A model generated the notes under the pieces. That model was not told the origin of the DNA, ran no database searches, and worked only from the letters and a program-made list of their open reading frames with translations. Both the position numbers and the translations under genes were made by a program. 64,000 bases of DNA from Trichoplax adhaerens (lineage: Eukaryota; Placozoa; Uniplacotomia; Trichoplacea; Trichoplacidae): NCBI RefSeq assembly GCF_000150275.1, contig NW_002060947.1, forward strand, positions 5,008,702 to 5,072,701, in the 5' to 3' direction. Positions 26,239 to 39,200 of the stretch are shown piece after piece (position 1 is the stretch's first letter; each line of letters starts with the position of its first letter).

Positions 26239-28100
26239 TTGTATTAAATAATTAGAAAGAGTTACTATACTCTATTACACTAATGTTCGTTAGTTGTTCC
26301 AACAATAGTTTCAACATCTTTGTACGTATAACAGGTTATTATTTTGATCATTGATTATCACATTACAGATCTAAAAATTAAAAATTTTTGTAATTCGTAT
26401 TCATTAGTGAGTTACTTTGAAATCTAATTTATGATCGACGTTTAAGCACACTCCTTTTACAATAATTTTTTTGATTTTGATTTTCTATGCTAATTTTTTG
26501 TTCCTTCGGGTCTATAGTTTGGTACTTTAGTCTCTAAGTATATAATAGCTTTCAGTACATTATACAAGATGATTGTAAGATATATCTAAGAATGAAAGTA
26601 GATCACTCCATTGTGCTTGTGTTTAATAGCCAAAATATTGTATGAATGTACGAGTATGATAGCGGCAACCCATTGCTCAACCCAAACACAGATAGGATAC
26701 TTGTCATCAATTTTCAAGAATCATATCAATTCGATAAATTTTGTAATAATCTATTTTATAATTAATATTTCTTGTTTCAGTTTTGCAGAAGATTGAATTT
26801 TTGAGTAATCATCATCATCAATCGTGGTTAAATCTTCCAGCTAATCAACTATTGGTAATAATAAATGGAAAGTACGAAAAGCAAAAACAGTCCGAACTAT
26901 GCAGTAAATATGATATTGATGACCTTACATAAAGCGGAGTTTTCTGCACTAGTAATTGACTTAATACTTAAACACTGTTATTCAAGATTATCTTTCACAT
27001 GGAAATATTAGAAATATTAATTGAAATAGAAACAATTAGGTGGATTTTGTAAAGTTTTTTATTCAACATAACAGCGAATTTGTCGAATGTTCATAACAAC
27101 ATTTTATTAGGGATTCAGTAATCAGTGATTACTGTGCAATGTTATCTATGCAATAGTAGCAACCTACGATGTTGAGATAACAAACTCTTATTACGAAAGT
27201 TAATAGTATTTAATTGTTGTATATTAGTTATATAAACATGTATCATACTTGTAATATTGTTGGATGATGTCACAGGTCGTGCTGTATGTTAACGGAATAA
27301 CGTCAATCGTTTTAGTTGATGTATTTTGATATGAAATTATTTAAAAATGTGTTTAGCATGAAATAAATTGTAGGATGCAGGTCTATGAACTGAATGGGTA
27401 TGGGTATTTTTCTATAGTATGGTATGAATTTTTTTAAGTCCTCCTTGTAAACAAACTTCCATTCTAGTTAACATAGGTTATTCGACTTGGCGGTATCCTC
27501 TATTATAGATTAGCATAGCATGAACTTTCGATGATACAAGACTATTCAAAGTACTATCGCAGTATCGATGTCGCTTCTGCACATGTGTTGTATTCTTCTA
27601 AGAACTCTATTCTAGCAGTACTTCATAGTTCAAGAAAAACAAGAAGGAGGTCCTTCTCTTTTGCTTTTAGTGGTCCCAAACTGGATGTAACATGCTCGAG
27701 CTCGCACAGTGCGCAAATATAATGATGATTGTTGAATAATTTATTAATTAATTCACAATTTGGCTGTTCAATATCCAATCATTTGTGCGACTGGATCATT
27801 CAATAGATAGCTACCTTTACTTACAAAAACAAACACTACTAGAGAAAATGCAGAAGGCATACAATTTTACAGCTTGGAAAGTAAATGTTGGGAAGGATTT
27901 TGCAGATACCTATTGCCGGTGTGCGAGCTAGAGACTTTCTCTAGCGCAGCTATCGGAAAAATCTTGATTTCTACAGCATAGTGTACACTGTACACCATAC
28001 CATACAGGATAGCCGCACCCCTACTGTACCATACGATATCGTATCGCTACACTCAAGAGTAGGTTTATAGTACCGTTAGATCATTTAAGACCGGCGATAC

Positions 28101-28130
28101 TGGTTCGGACTAGTTCGGACCGGTTCGGAC
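28101..28130. repeat. Three 10-bp tandem units of NNGTTCGGAC
   Basis: TGGTTCGGAC, TAGTTCGGAC and CGGTTCGGAC follow each other directly, differing only in the first two bases. The unit is GC-richer than its surroundings. It lies 250 bp upstream of the possible Yae1-like exon and could be a small regulatory cluster. Confidence 0.7.
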
Positions 28131-28382
28131 CTCTTCCAGTACTGTATGAAGTCAGGGATCGTTCTTTCGTGGATACGGACAGAATTTGCACACTCCGGAC
28201 CGACACTTGTCTTGGTAAACAGTCAAAACATTCCGATCAAGTGGAAAACATTTCTTTACTGCTTCCAAGTTCAGCCAGTTTGGACGCCGATTGAAATCTT
28301 CTTCTGTGACGTTAAGACAAAAATCCAATCAGCAATTTATTTTTCATCTCACGTTGTGGCTTTGGATGAAGTAAATGATAAA

Positions 28383-28636
28383 ATGAATCGACAAATTGAT
28401 GATGATGATAAGAGTGAAGATGATGACGTGATCAATGAACACCGTCTTGTCAATAACAGCAATAGTGGTGATGGCCGATCGCTAGAGTCTAGAAATAATC
28501 CGTTATTATGGATTGGATCTTCGGAGAAGCAATTTTATCGAGCTGAAAATGCAAATCAAGAGGATAGCATGAAAGCTAAGTTGAATGCTTGCTATCGAGA
28601 TGCTGTTGTTCAGGGGCTGAGTAATATTAACAAGGT
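28383..28636 (+). CDS. Possible Yae1-like exon, gene incomplete
   Basis: An open stretch begins with Met at 28383 (an earlier in-frame Met is at 28146) and ends at a good donor (AACAAG|GTAAAG). It encodes an acidic leader with DDDDKSEDDD, then LLWIGSSEKQF, then MKAKLNACYRDAVVQGLS. The last part resembles the Yae1 N-terminal pattern (acidic region, W-x-x-S, then G-Y-R-D-G-x-x-x-G), but the expected glycines are partly replaced and no following exon with the Gly-rich Yae1 core was found. Yae1 works with Lto1 in iron-sulfur delivery to ABCE1. The open frame and composition look coding; the family call is weak. Alternatives are a lost gene or a 5' exon of the gene starting at 31014, because the phase would fit. 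Confidence 0.35.
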
Positions 28637-29142
28637 AAAGTGGCGAAATGCCGGCTTGAAAATGCGATCGATCATACCCACCATGATATTTTTATTGTAC
28701 GATTGATCTTGATGATGTTGTGTAGACGGTAAAGAAAGAATGAGTCTATGACATAATCTTGATTAAATCATGTTAATACTGTAAAGAATCGAATGGCGTA
28801 AATTCACTTAAAATTGTAATTCAATCGATAACTAATTTATCTGTGATTGTGCTATTACTGATTAAACAAGGATGCATCGTAGTTGGATTGAATTAACTTT
28901 TTCCAAGTACTGTACAGTAGGCGTAGAGCCCGCGCTACTACTTTCTCTTCATACAATTCTCCTTACACATTGTAATGGTCAATTTGATAAGTGCCAGTAG
29001 CTGTGGATTATTTGACTTGTTATTGCTATACCTACTTGAAATGATGTTGAATAGGCAGACGTATGATAAATACTGTAAAAGTAGTACTAATGTTAAAAGA
29101 TACATACAGTACGATGACTACAAATGCAATAGCTATGTCAAT

Positions 29143-29815
29143 CATAATAACTATAGTACTAGCAATTGAATCTAATGAATACTCAACCTACTTAAAACTT
29201 ATATTGAATAGATATAAGATAAGGTAGAAGTCGTTCAGTTTTAGCTTATTAAGTATTGACTGTTGTAGGAGTAATTAAACCTAACGAATGCTGAAACTGA
29301 TTAAATTTTATATTGGATAGACATAGGATAATATAGAAGCAGTAAAGTTTTAGCTTATTCATGATTGACTATAGTACTAGCAAATGAACCTAGCGAATGC
29401 TGAAACTACTTAAACTTATATTAAATAGACATAGGTTAACTTATATCGAATAGATGTAGGATAAGGTAGAAGCAGTAAAGTTTTAGCTTATTAATCACTG
29501 ACCATAGGACTAGCAATTGAATACTGAAGCTATTTAAACTTATATTGAATAGACATAGGATAAGGTAGAAGCAGTTAAATTTTAGTTTATCAAGTATTGA
29601 CTATAGAACTAGCAATTAAACCTAATGAATGCTGAAACTGATTAAACTTATTTTGGATAGACATAGGATAAGATAGAAGCAGTAAAGTTTTAGCTTATTA
29701 ATTGTTGACTATAGTACTAGTAATTGAACCGAATGAATCCTGAAACTACTTACTTTTATTGAATAGACATAGGATAAGGTAGAAGTAGTAAAGTTTTCGC
29801 TTCTTAATTATTGCT
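29143..29815. repeat. Minisatellite, about six units of 100-130 bp
   Basis: Each unit runs through AATGCTGAAACTG, TAAACTTATATTG, AATAGACATAGGATAAGG, TAGAAGCAGTAAAGTTTTAG and GACTATAGTACTAGCAATTG, with 5 to 15 percent divergence. One unit is longer because of an internal duplication around TTAACTTATATCGAATAG. No frame is conserved between units, so this is non-coding tandem repetition. Confidence 0.85.
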
Positions 29816-30237
29816 ATGCGTTCATGTCATAAGTGCAGAGGAGAGAGATGGGCTATGGAATTATAATCTCAAATAATCTAAACTAGGGTTTTATAGTAAA
29901 GTTGACTTGTGCGCTAGGTGGAATGAATAAGTACTGAAAATACTCTTACTGATATTGTATATTGAATCGACAAATGAGAACTGCAGCAGAAGATATCGCG
30001 AGATAAGCCAATGGTTCTTGCCACACTTACGTTTGATAAGTACAGTAAAAATAGGAAAATAACTATGGGTTAGGTTCATGATAATCATCGCTGCTCATAT
30101 CTTTTACTGATATATAACGAGCTGGGCCTTAGTACAGTGAAAAAGAGCATTGGTAATATTTTATAATTGGACAGTATTTAATTTAAGTATGATATTAACA
30201 AGTATATCGAATCGATAATCTTAATAATTAGCTTACC

Positions 30238-30426
30238 TTGGCTACGGAATAGATTGCTAGACACGAGCTTTGAATAAGTAACTGGCGATCCATGAGTACG
30301 AGCACGTATCATAGGATATTCTATTAGAATGCTCAAATTAGTGCTGAGTTGAATTAAAAACGTTCTCCCTGTGATGTAAAATCGTACCGTGGACCTTTTT
30401 GTACTAGCACTAAATATTGGATACAA
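30238..30426 (-). CDS. Possible first exon of an unrecognised minus-strand gene
   Basis: A 63-codon open stretch starts with Met at 30426 and ends at a strong donor (CGTAGCCAAG|GTAAGC, read on the minus strand). The peptide is rich in Ser, Thr and Arg with hydrophobics, vaguely like a mitochondrial presequence. No acceptor and partner exon with similarity could be found below it. It may well be chance. Confidence 0.2.
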
Positions 30427-31013
30427 TACATACTTAGTGAGTTATTACTTTCTATAGATTAAAACAACACAATTTTTGTTCCAATAAGGAATAAGTTTAT
30501 ATAAAACTAAAAACTAAAGTAAGTGTTCCTACTTGAGCATCACGGTAAGGTAAAACGGGCCTTTACCATACTTATAATTTGCTATTTATTCAACCTGTCA
30601 ATAACTAGATTACTGTACGACGGTAGTTTTAGCGAAAGCGTAATGATAGCTGTTGTTTGATACCTATTTTATTTTACCATACTGTATTAGTGAAGTAAAG
30701 TTCAGGCGTTTCGGCAGCCCTTTACCTGAAGCGGTTATTGATTAATTTTATAAACCTATTTCCCCTTGTAGCGCCGACAAAATGGACACTATGTCCCTAT
30801 ATTACAATATCGAAGAAAAAGGGTTATTAGAGACAGAGTATTGGTAGTACTTGTATAGTCGATGTCTTTATGTTTAATAAATTGCATTGTAACAATTTAT
30901 AACTTTATAGGATATAGCAGCTGACAAACTAATGAATGTCTAGATTGTATTTTAATTGTGAAAGCATGCAAATCTCACCAATCTCATTATTGATGTTACA
31001 ATAATCTATTTAG

Positions 31014-34000
31014 AAACTGCGAAGTACGACCGATGATGATGAATTAAAGAGAATATTAGAAGCTGCTAGGTAATCTTTCCGCAATACTGTATAAAATCCA
31101 AAGAACTGAATACTAGCGATTATCGAAGACCTATCGTGGCATTATTATAATATCTGAACTTAGACTATACTAAGATGAAAAATTAATTTTTAATATGTGG
31201 AAAGTAGATATTGTATAAATAGTATTGCTTTAATTTAGCTTACATAGTAATTTCTTTACTTCATTATGTAAACTTACAGGACCATTTTAACAACACCACT
31301 TAGATTACAAAGGGATTATGTTAACAGGTTTAGTATTGGATTTGATTCATGATAGTAATTACTTTATCGATTAATGTTTATAATGCTTTATTTCACTACA
31401 AATATATGTTACAGCGATGATATGATCAGAAATCTTCTAGACTGTATGAGGAATTGTTTTGAGTAAGCTCTTATGCATGATCGTGCTAATACCAGTAGTA
31501 TTAATTGTGATTATGTTACTAAGCTAGTTTTATCATATAAACTAAAGCAAACGTGTACGAAATCAAATTATGTATTGTTGGTGATGATACAAAAGTACTT
31601 ACGTTACCACGTCTGTTAGACGTAGCTGATCGCTAGAAATATGGAGAATTAAATATTTAAATATAGATATAGGAAAAAGTTATTTGAACTATACCCTGTA
31701 CTTCTAACTGAACCTTAAAGTATTGTCTTCGTATTACAGCGCTGAATTGCAACTATTGGCTGCTGAAATTTTACGAATGATTGCTGTTGAAAAAGGAATA
31801 TCTGTGGCTACATTTGATGAAGGTAAGGAGCTGTTTCATAGCTGTATATAGGGAAATTGGTAAATGATGAACAAGATGAAGAACAAATAGTATAATGTTC
31901 CCGTTCTTAATATCCAATTTTAAGTTAGCAACATTAATTGATTTGAATCACTGATTTAATTAGCTACAAGAATAGCTGTGCCTATTTTACTGAAGCTACT
32001 TAGCAGTTGTAGAACCGACATCGCAATACGAGTACTGCAGGAAATTGAAAAAGCTGAAGGTCATTGATAGCAGAATTATTCATATAAATTTTGATAACCT
32101 TCAAAGTAATGAAATTTTCTTTCTTATCATTATTTTGATAAAGATGACGAAGACTTCAGATACAGCATTGATTTATACTCTAAAGGATTTGCGTCATTAA
32201 TCGGAGATATTATTAAAATCGATGAGCCGGTCTGCCCATTTTTTTTACGAAGTCACTTTATTTCATGCTGGATATTGCGTGATTGATGGGCTTGACTGTG
32301 ACTAACTAGCTTCATTTTCGGATATTATAGGTTGCATTACTGAGAGCAGCAACTGCAGCAATTAAAATTCATTTATCCAATAGCGATTTATATATTGTAC
32401 CTTATGTAAAGTTTCAGAAGGTAAATTATAGAATACTATTACTCAACATACAGAAATTGACTTAATGAATTAGTGTGTGTTTGCTTTTACATATAAACTG
32501 TTTTAATAATATAAAATAGAGCATGTGATGATAGAAAGATTTTAATTTACTTACTTTAGCTGATGCCAAAACTCTTGCAACTAATGCAGCTAGATGACAT
32601 TGAGGTAGGTTATAAGCATATGTATGACCTTTACATTGATTAATTAATCAATAAATTAATTCGATGACATTTGGTTTAACTGTAATCATGAATGCAAACA
32701 TATAGATCCTAGCCAATGTGTGTTATTCTGTCATTCAGTTACTGAATCGTGATGATTACCAAATTATTTTAGAGGTGAGAAATGCTTTAACAGTGTAATA
32801 TGCATCAATTTTACTTCTGCTTTAGTTAGCTCTTTCCGTATGAGTTTATGCGAAGAATAATGATTAGCTCAAAATTTCAATTTTTTTCATTGCAAAAGGA
32901 AATCACGAGATCCGAGGCGAAATTAGTCTCACGCCTTTTTTCGCTTCTCAGTAGTAGTTCGGCGATAGTTTTGGTATGGTAGGATTAATAACTCTCGTTA
33001 TCAAACAAGAATTATCTTTCAAAACATTAAAATTTCTTTACATGTTATCATCATTTCGTTGTAGATTCCTACTATGAATTTATTAATTAAGTTAGTTAAC
33101 GTCAGGACTAACATTTCTGGTAAACAACTAGCTCAGGTGCGTTTTACTTAAAAACTTAATAATTTTATTATATTATTTTAAGCTGCAAGTGGCAAACTTC
33201 ACACTCAATCTTGGGTGATGGTGTTATTTATACCCAATTTTTTTAATTGATTGACAATCATATCTAGTTTTTATAGATGCAGATTTTAGCATAAGATTAA
33301 TTAATACGCGTATCTTTTCAAAAAAATTAATGGATCAATATCCACTTTCAATTAGATATTGATTGACATGAAATTATTTCAACGACTATCAATACTACTT
33401 CAACATCCTCAAGCATCAGTAAAATCGGTGGAGTACATTGCAAATTTAAATAATTTTTTTATGGCATAAATCTTATGTTGTTACTTTTGTTAACTAATAA
33501 AGGTGGCTACGGTGATGGTTGAGAGCTTTCGCTGGTGGGATCGGGAGACTTTTTTGGTAATTATTTGTTAAAGTATTATGTACATTCTTGGGTGTAAATG
33601 ATTTTAGTCGTAACTGTAACATATGTTAGCTACGGAATAAATTTCGAGACTGTTGCAATAAAAACTAGTATATAATTCTATATCTGAAAACATTAAATCA
33701 TTGTGATTTTTAGAATATGCTGGATGAAGAGATTTTGGTCCCTATTTTAAGAAATTTTTGCCATGTTAGTTTCTCATATAATTGTTTTAACCAATAAGCG
33801 CGCTTGTGTATAGAGTTGCTAAAGATTATATCCTGCCAACGTAACAGGATGGATATAACATCAAGATTGCGGTTGCAATATTATCGAATTACATCATAAA
33901 AGTCAAAAACACTGACAAGGTACTAAAAATAATGAATTCAGAAATATCAATCTGTCAATTCATGAATTAATTTATTTCGGCTGATAGTCTTCATTCATGA

Positions 34001-34760
34001 TACCATATTTTTTGTAATAAATTTTTATTCGTAAACTAGTTTGTAAAGTTGCTAGAATATGGTGTGGTTGAAGTTGGATGTAATTTGCTATTATCACCGA
34101 ATAGAGAGCATGTAAGAAAGGGAATCATGTCGGATTATTTATATTTCATGTGTTATAGCACTAAGCAATTATAAATTATTGATCGTTGCATTCACAGCTA
34201 CACGATGGGTTAAGACTAATGTACTGTCTTGCTATGGTAAGAAAATTTTTTGCGTCAATTGTACTAGTTTTTACTATTTTATCACTCAAAATTTCAACTA
34301 ATTTATCACCTCTTATAGTATAAGGGTTATAAATTGAATGTTATTTGTTGGTAGTATCGGTTAAAGAGTGCTTTCCAATTTATTTAAATCCATTTCTTAA
34401 TTGATCAGCGTGCTGGAAAAGAAAAGATGGAATATGCAGCTCAAGTTAGGATAAAATCAATGAAAGGTAGCGGTTGTAGCGTACCATAAAGCATACATAA
34501 CTATAGTATATTATTAATTGTCGGATGCATGCCTATGCCATTATATAGACCTGATATAGTTACTTTGATTTAATTGATAACCATTACGCTAGTACGAGTA
34601 CTTGCAGTTGTTAGCCCTTCATTTCGAGCTAAATAGTAAAAATCAAAATCCTTACTTTGTAGGTGCGCTCTATAAACTCAAAGAACTGCGAGCTCCCAGT
34701 AGCTTTATAACCCGAGAAGTTACAGCAGACATCTTGAAGAAGCTCAAAATAGATTTATGA
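31014..34760 (+). CDS. Importin-alpha-like armadillo-repeat protein B (5' end unresolved)
   Basis: Sixteen exons keep one frame: 31014-31069, 31740-31822, 31964-32059, 32144-32229, 32331-32420, 32560-32604, 32706-32774, 33065-33136, 33356-33427, 33503-33556, 33714-33764, 33848-33919, 34040-34111, 34198-34236, 34409-34466, 34663-34760. The visible product is about 370 aa; the starting Met was not found. Residues such as DDDELKRILEAAR, AELQLLAAEILRMIA and VALLRAATAAIKIHL have armadillo helix spacing, and the end (GALYKLKELRAP...ILKKLKIDL) matches the C-terminal cap of importin alpha. Several exons equal in length and phase those of gene A 5 kb upstream (56, 72, 54 and 51 bp), so the two are tandem paralogues. 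Unlike A, B lacks the W-x-x-x-N ladder; VMVESFRWWDRE and IAVAILSNYI stand in its place. Nuclear import of classical NLS cargo is therefore doubtful. The gene could be drifting towards pseudogene status, but all frames are open. Confidence 0.75.
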
Positions 34761-36267
34761 TAATATATTAAATGTTATATGATACGTATATCTTTTGTTC
34801 TATTCTTATCCTTAAAAATTTGTATTATTTGTTCACACACTTCTGAATTGAAACTTACTACACGACAGTGATTTATAATTTTACATTTTTAGCATGATTT
34901 TAATTTACGTTGATCTTATTAGTAAAATAACTATCTGTAAACCTAAGATACCGTATAGGGAAAAAATTTATAAGGATATATTATTAATCGATTAACTGTT
35001 ATCTATTGATCCTATTCCGGATTTATGTCATATCATGATAAATTATGGTTACGTTAATCACTTTCATAACATGCTAATGATTAGGTAGGTAGAGCTCCTT
35101 TTTCATCTACCATGACTTAATCGAATTCAGTATCAACAAGTATTGCAGCAATGCTAGTTTTTTTATATCAAAAATCAGCACTCTTGCCACAAGTGTGCAT
35201 ATACAGTACATATGTGTCCACACGAATTTATGGTTATGATGTAATCATTCATAACCTAATGGATTTATTTATCCTGTGTTACTGTTTGTGATGCTTCTTA
35301 TGTATTATCCTGATTTGAGAATATTTTTACCTACTTTTCTATAAATTAGCTGAGGTTTAATAATATCAAGTGATTGCTATGTATTGACGACTTGTTTACA
35401 AACAAATTGCATTTCAATAAATCATCAATCGGACTAATGATAAAAAAATGTTTTTCAGAAGTTTCCTTGCTTTAATATGTTGGTTCAATTGATCTTGTTT
35501 GCTTATGATTACGTAGTAGTAGGTGTGATAACAACTATTGATTAAGATTCGTTGCCGATGATGATGAGAAGAATACCTATTTTTGTTTACTTACCGTAAT
35601 AAATTTCGATCATTTTTTATTTTTTCCTCAAGCCCTCATCAAATTAGGTGCGGATATTTTTAAATTGTGATAAATTAGCCAAGAAATTTCATTTTATTCT
35701 CCATACACTGTACTATTTCCAATCATTCGCGAATGCGTATTAAGACGTTAGAGGTCTTACATTTTCGCTCTCAGAAGCTATCGTTCTAGTATCATGCACG
35801 TACAGTATATTGCCTAGGTACAGTAGGTGTATGATTACGTTTATCAATCAGTAATTCGCAGCAGGATAAATTACGAAATACGAACAATATGCATGTTCAG
35901 CGGGTAGTCTTTGCCATTGCGTATATAAAGATTTCAGGACTGAAATGATAATTAAAATCCTGGCTTTTCTTCTTTATACTTGCCATGCATTCTTATCAAC
36001 GATTTACTAGTACACTAAGTACTGTACAGTATAATATTCCCTTAATATTAATATTTAGAAACTGAATACTTTTTGATTCGTTAGCTTTGACAATAATATT
36101 GCGCTCAATTCAATTTAGTGATGATATTTGAGAGCCTCCATTACGATCTCTCGAGTGGAATTAAAATAAACTAAATATTTCGTATATATTTATTTTTTAC
36201 TTGTTCGTGGCACTTGCCGGCTAAGCTAAAGCAAACGCCATTGGGTAGGTGTTAGGAGCTGTTACGC
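34761..36267. other. Intergenic region upstream of the P450
   Basis: About 1.5 kb with no supported coding exon. ACTGTAC-type motifs occur near 35803-35825 and a full AAGTACTGTACAGTA near 36017-36032, about 240 bp before the P450 start codon. This stretch probably holds the P450 promoter. Confidence 0.5.
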
Positions 36268-39200
36268 ATGCGTCACAAAGTAGTTTCCGTCAAGATGGAG
36301 CAACACGATATGGTGTTGTTGATTGCTTTAGCTTTCTTTACTTTACTTTTTCTCTATTTTATGCCCAGGAAGAAGAATCGCCAACCTCCAGTTATCGGTG
36401 GCTATATACCATTAATAGGTTGCGCGATACAATTTGGACGAGATCCAATCCAGTTTATACGTCAATGTCGTGATAAGGTAAGCAATTACGTTAAGGTCTA
36501 CGCTTTGTTGATGCAACAATTCGGAGACGTGTAAAACGCTCAGTATCTTGATGATGTTATGTACATCTAGTAGCAGCTCCTGACTTGCTAAATGCTTGGG
36601 CTGATTAGATTATTTTGTTAGTCTGATAACGAGAAAATACACCTATTAGAAATACTGAGTTTGTTAATTTGCTTCCTTTGTTTTAAATTATATCTTGCAG
36701 TATGGAAAGATTTTTACGTTATCTTTACCTGGACAGCGTTTAACCTTCTTACTGGATGCTAATGACTATGATAAATATTATAGTACCAATTGCGTCGATT
36801 TTCAAGCTGCAGTTCAACCAACATGCCAAAAAACTGCTAATATTACCAAATCAGCTTTTATTGATAGCCATTCTAAATTACACGATCTAGTTAAAGGAAG
36901 GCTGTCATCCAATTACCTGCAAGTATTATCGATCAAACTAAGCCAAAAATTTCATCAACAAAGTAAAAAACTGCCTCAAGATGTTGAGATGGAATTAATG
37001 GACATTGTCAAGACATTTATGTTTAAACCTGTCCTGGAATGTATGTTTGGTGATGATATACTATTTTCCAAGAAGGTATAACCTTTTGTAAATATCAAAT
37101 CAAGTAATATGTGGCAGATGGTATATATTCTGTATTTTACAGGTGGTTAATATATTACCAATTGCATTACCGTGGTTACGCTCGTTAGTTATTGCATTCA
37201 GTTTGCTTTTTGAATTATTAACAAAGTCTGGGGATCCCGTGAAGACTTGAGAAATCGCTGCAAGCATTATACTATACCTCTATAGCTTGGATAGTGCATA
37301 CAAGTGATCGATACAGTGCTTGAAATGGAAATCTTGATATAAATAATTTTTGTTATTTATGATGTTTGCTATTAGAGCGATTGTGAAGATTTGTGGCAGC
37401 AATTGAAGGATTTTGATGCTGATTTTGAAATGGGAGCACAAATTCCAGAAGTATTTCTAAGGTTGTCTGAGATTTTTAGTTAGGGAATTGTAGTGTAAAT
37501 GAAATAATTCTGAAACAGTGTCTAACTTGTCCATATTGCATTTCTTGACTATTATATAGCAAGTGGGCTAAATCAAAACAGTGGCTATTAAGAAAATTTG
37601 AGCATGCGGTTCAACAAGCCAAAGGTTTTAATAATTTAATCACTTCGTTTGCCTGTTATTACCTTAACATTAACTTTGTTTATCTGAATATACTTGTACA
37701 TCCTCCATGATGATGAAAATGGTCGATCTCATCTGCTCTTCTAACATTTCTTGATAGATGTAAACTCAGACCAGGATAACAATTCTAAGGTTGTTACATA
37801 ATCGTCATATATTCAATTGCAACAATTTCTTGTAGATTTACTATCAGCCTTACTTGAATTTCTTAGTAAAAGAAACGTTTCAGGATTGCATCGAGTAACT
37901 TATAGAAATTAATATAACTATTACATTGCGTCTAAGTAATATTATCAATGTACTCTATACAGACTATTTTCCAGTCCTTACTGAGCACCGTCAGGAAAGA
38001 TGCTGCTGCAAATTTTGGATTGCTGTTTTTTTGGGCAACCCAAGCTAATGCAATACCGGTTTGTATTATTATTCACTTTGCAATGTTACATTGTCCGCAT
38101 GAAAAAACATTTATGCAGTGTCTGTGTGATCGATGTTTTCTTTACGTTTTTCAATTCTTCAGATTTTACGTATGTGAATGAAGCGTAATGCTCGTATATA
38201 TGATTATGCATATGCTGTATATTTTTTTGTAGGCGGTTTATTGGAGCCTTATAAATATTTGTCAAAATCCACGTATATATGAAAAAGTTATGGAAAATTT
38301 ACTATCTGTGTGGTCAACTGCAGGTACAAACAAAAAATTAATGGTCTGAAGTCTAATATAGATGAATTTCTGTATCAAAATTGTTAATTAATACCCATTA
38401 TCTTAAGAAATTCTTTAATGTTAGCATTTTTTACGGAATACCGAAACTGTCCAATAATTATTAACAGATGATGAAGTGATGATTAAAGAAGAAGATATCA
38501 AACATCTATCCTACATAAAATGGTATTTTATATTTTTTTCGATCATTCGCAGCACTATTCCGTCCTAAGATATCAAAATATCAATCACACTCTAAAATAG
38601 GTGTATCTTAGAAGCGATAAGATTAGAAAGCCCAGGAGTGTCTTCTCCAAGAATGGTCACTAAACCTATTGAATTTCAGGTTCCTATACATCTGAAATTA
38701 AGAAATTTTGCTGCATTTCTTGTAAGCTAAGATAGCTATGATTGAAAACAAATTGAAAATCTGCTATAGAATTTTGTTGTTCCGCCTGGGAATATGATGG
38801 TTATAAGCCCATTTTGGTCGCATCGAGATAAGGACTACTTTACCGATCCTGATACATATAATCCTGTATGTGTAGCATCAATGACGAGCTTATTGTGGTA
38901 CTAGTAAATATCATGACGTCGATATGCTATCTTATTAAACCATGTTACTTAATTCTACCGAAATTAAAGTGATATTATTGATGGAACTGATGGCAAATAT
39001 TATCATAGGATCGCTGGTTGAAGATGAATAATACGAAAAAAGCTTTTATAGATGGATTCGTTGCATTTGGAGGTGGAAGATACCAGTGCCCAGGAAGGTT
39101 AGTATACTGTATACATTTATATATGACATGCACTTAAAGAGTTCTGGTATAAGTAATTATAAAAAAGGTAAAATTTTAGGTGGTTCGCTATCATGGAAAT

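Larger units (their letters stand above)
26239..31013. other. Spacer between the two importin-alpha-like genes
   Basis: About 4.8 kb. It holds a possible Yae1-like exon (28383-28636), three 10-bp units of NNGTTCGGAC at 28101-28130, a copy of AAGTACTGTACAGTA near 28905, and a 105-bp minisatellite at 29143-29815. A minus-strand open stretch (30426-30238) ends in a good donor. The frames at 26611-26796, 27531-27722 and 28975-29169 look spurious. Confidence 0.5.

Noticed and set aside
33170-33225. Possible extra armadillo exon in gene B (LQVANFTLNLG)
   Set aside because: The only usable donor leaves phase 2, which cannot join the next exon (starting at 33356) without a stop.
37834-37912. Possible P450 exon after a good acceptor
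   Set aside because: Its frames end quickly or do not match, whereas splicing from 37789 to 37963 gives the I-helix exon in frame.
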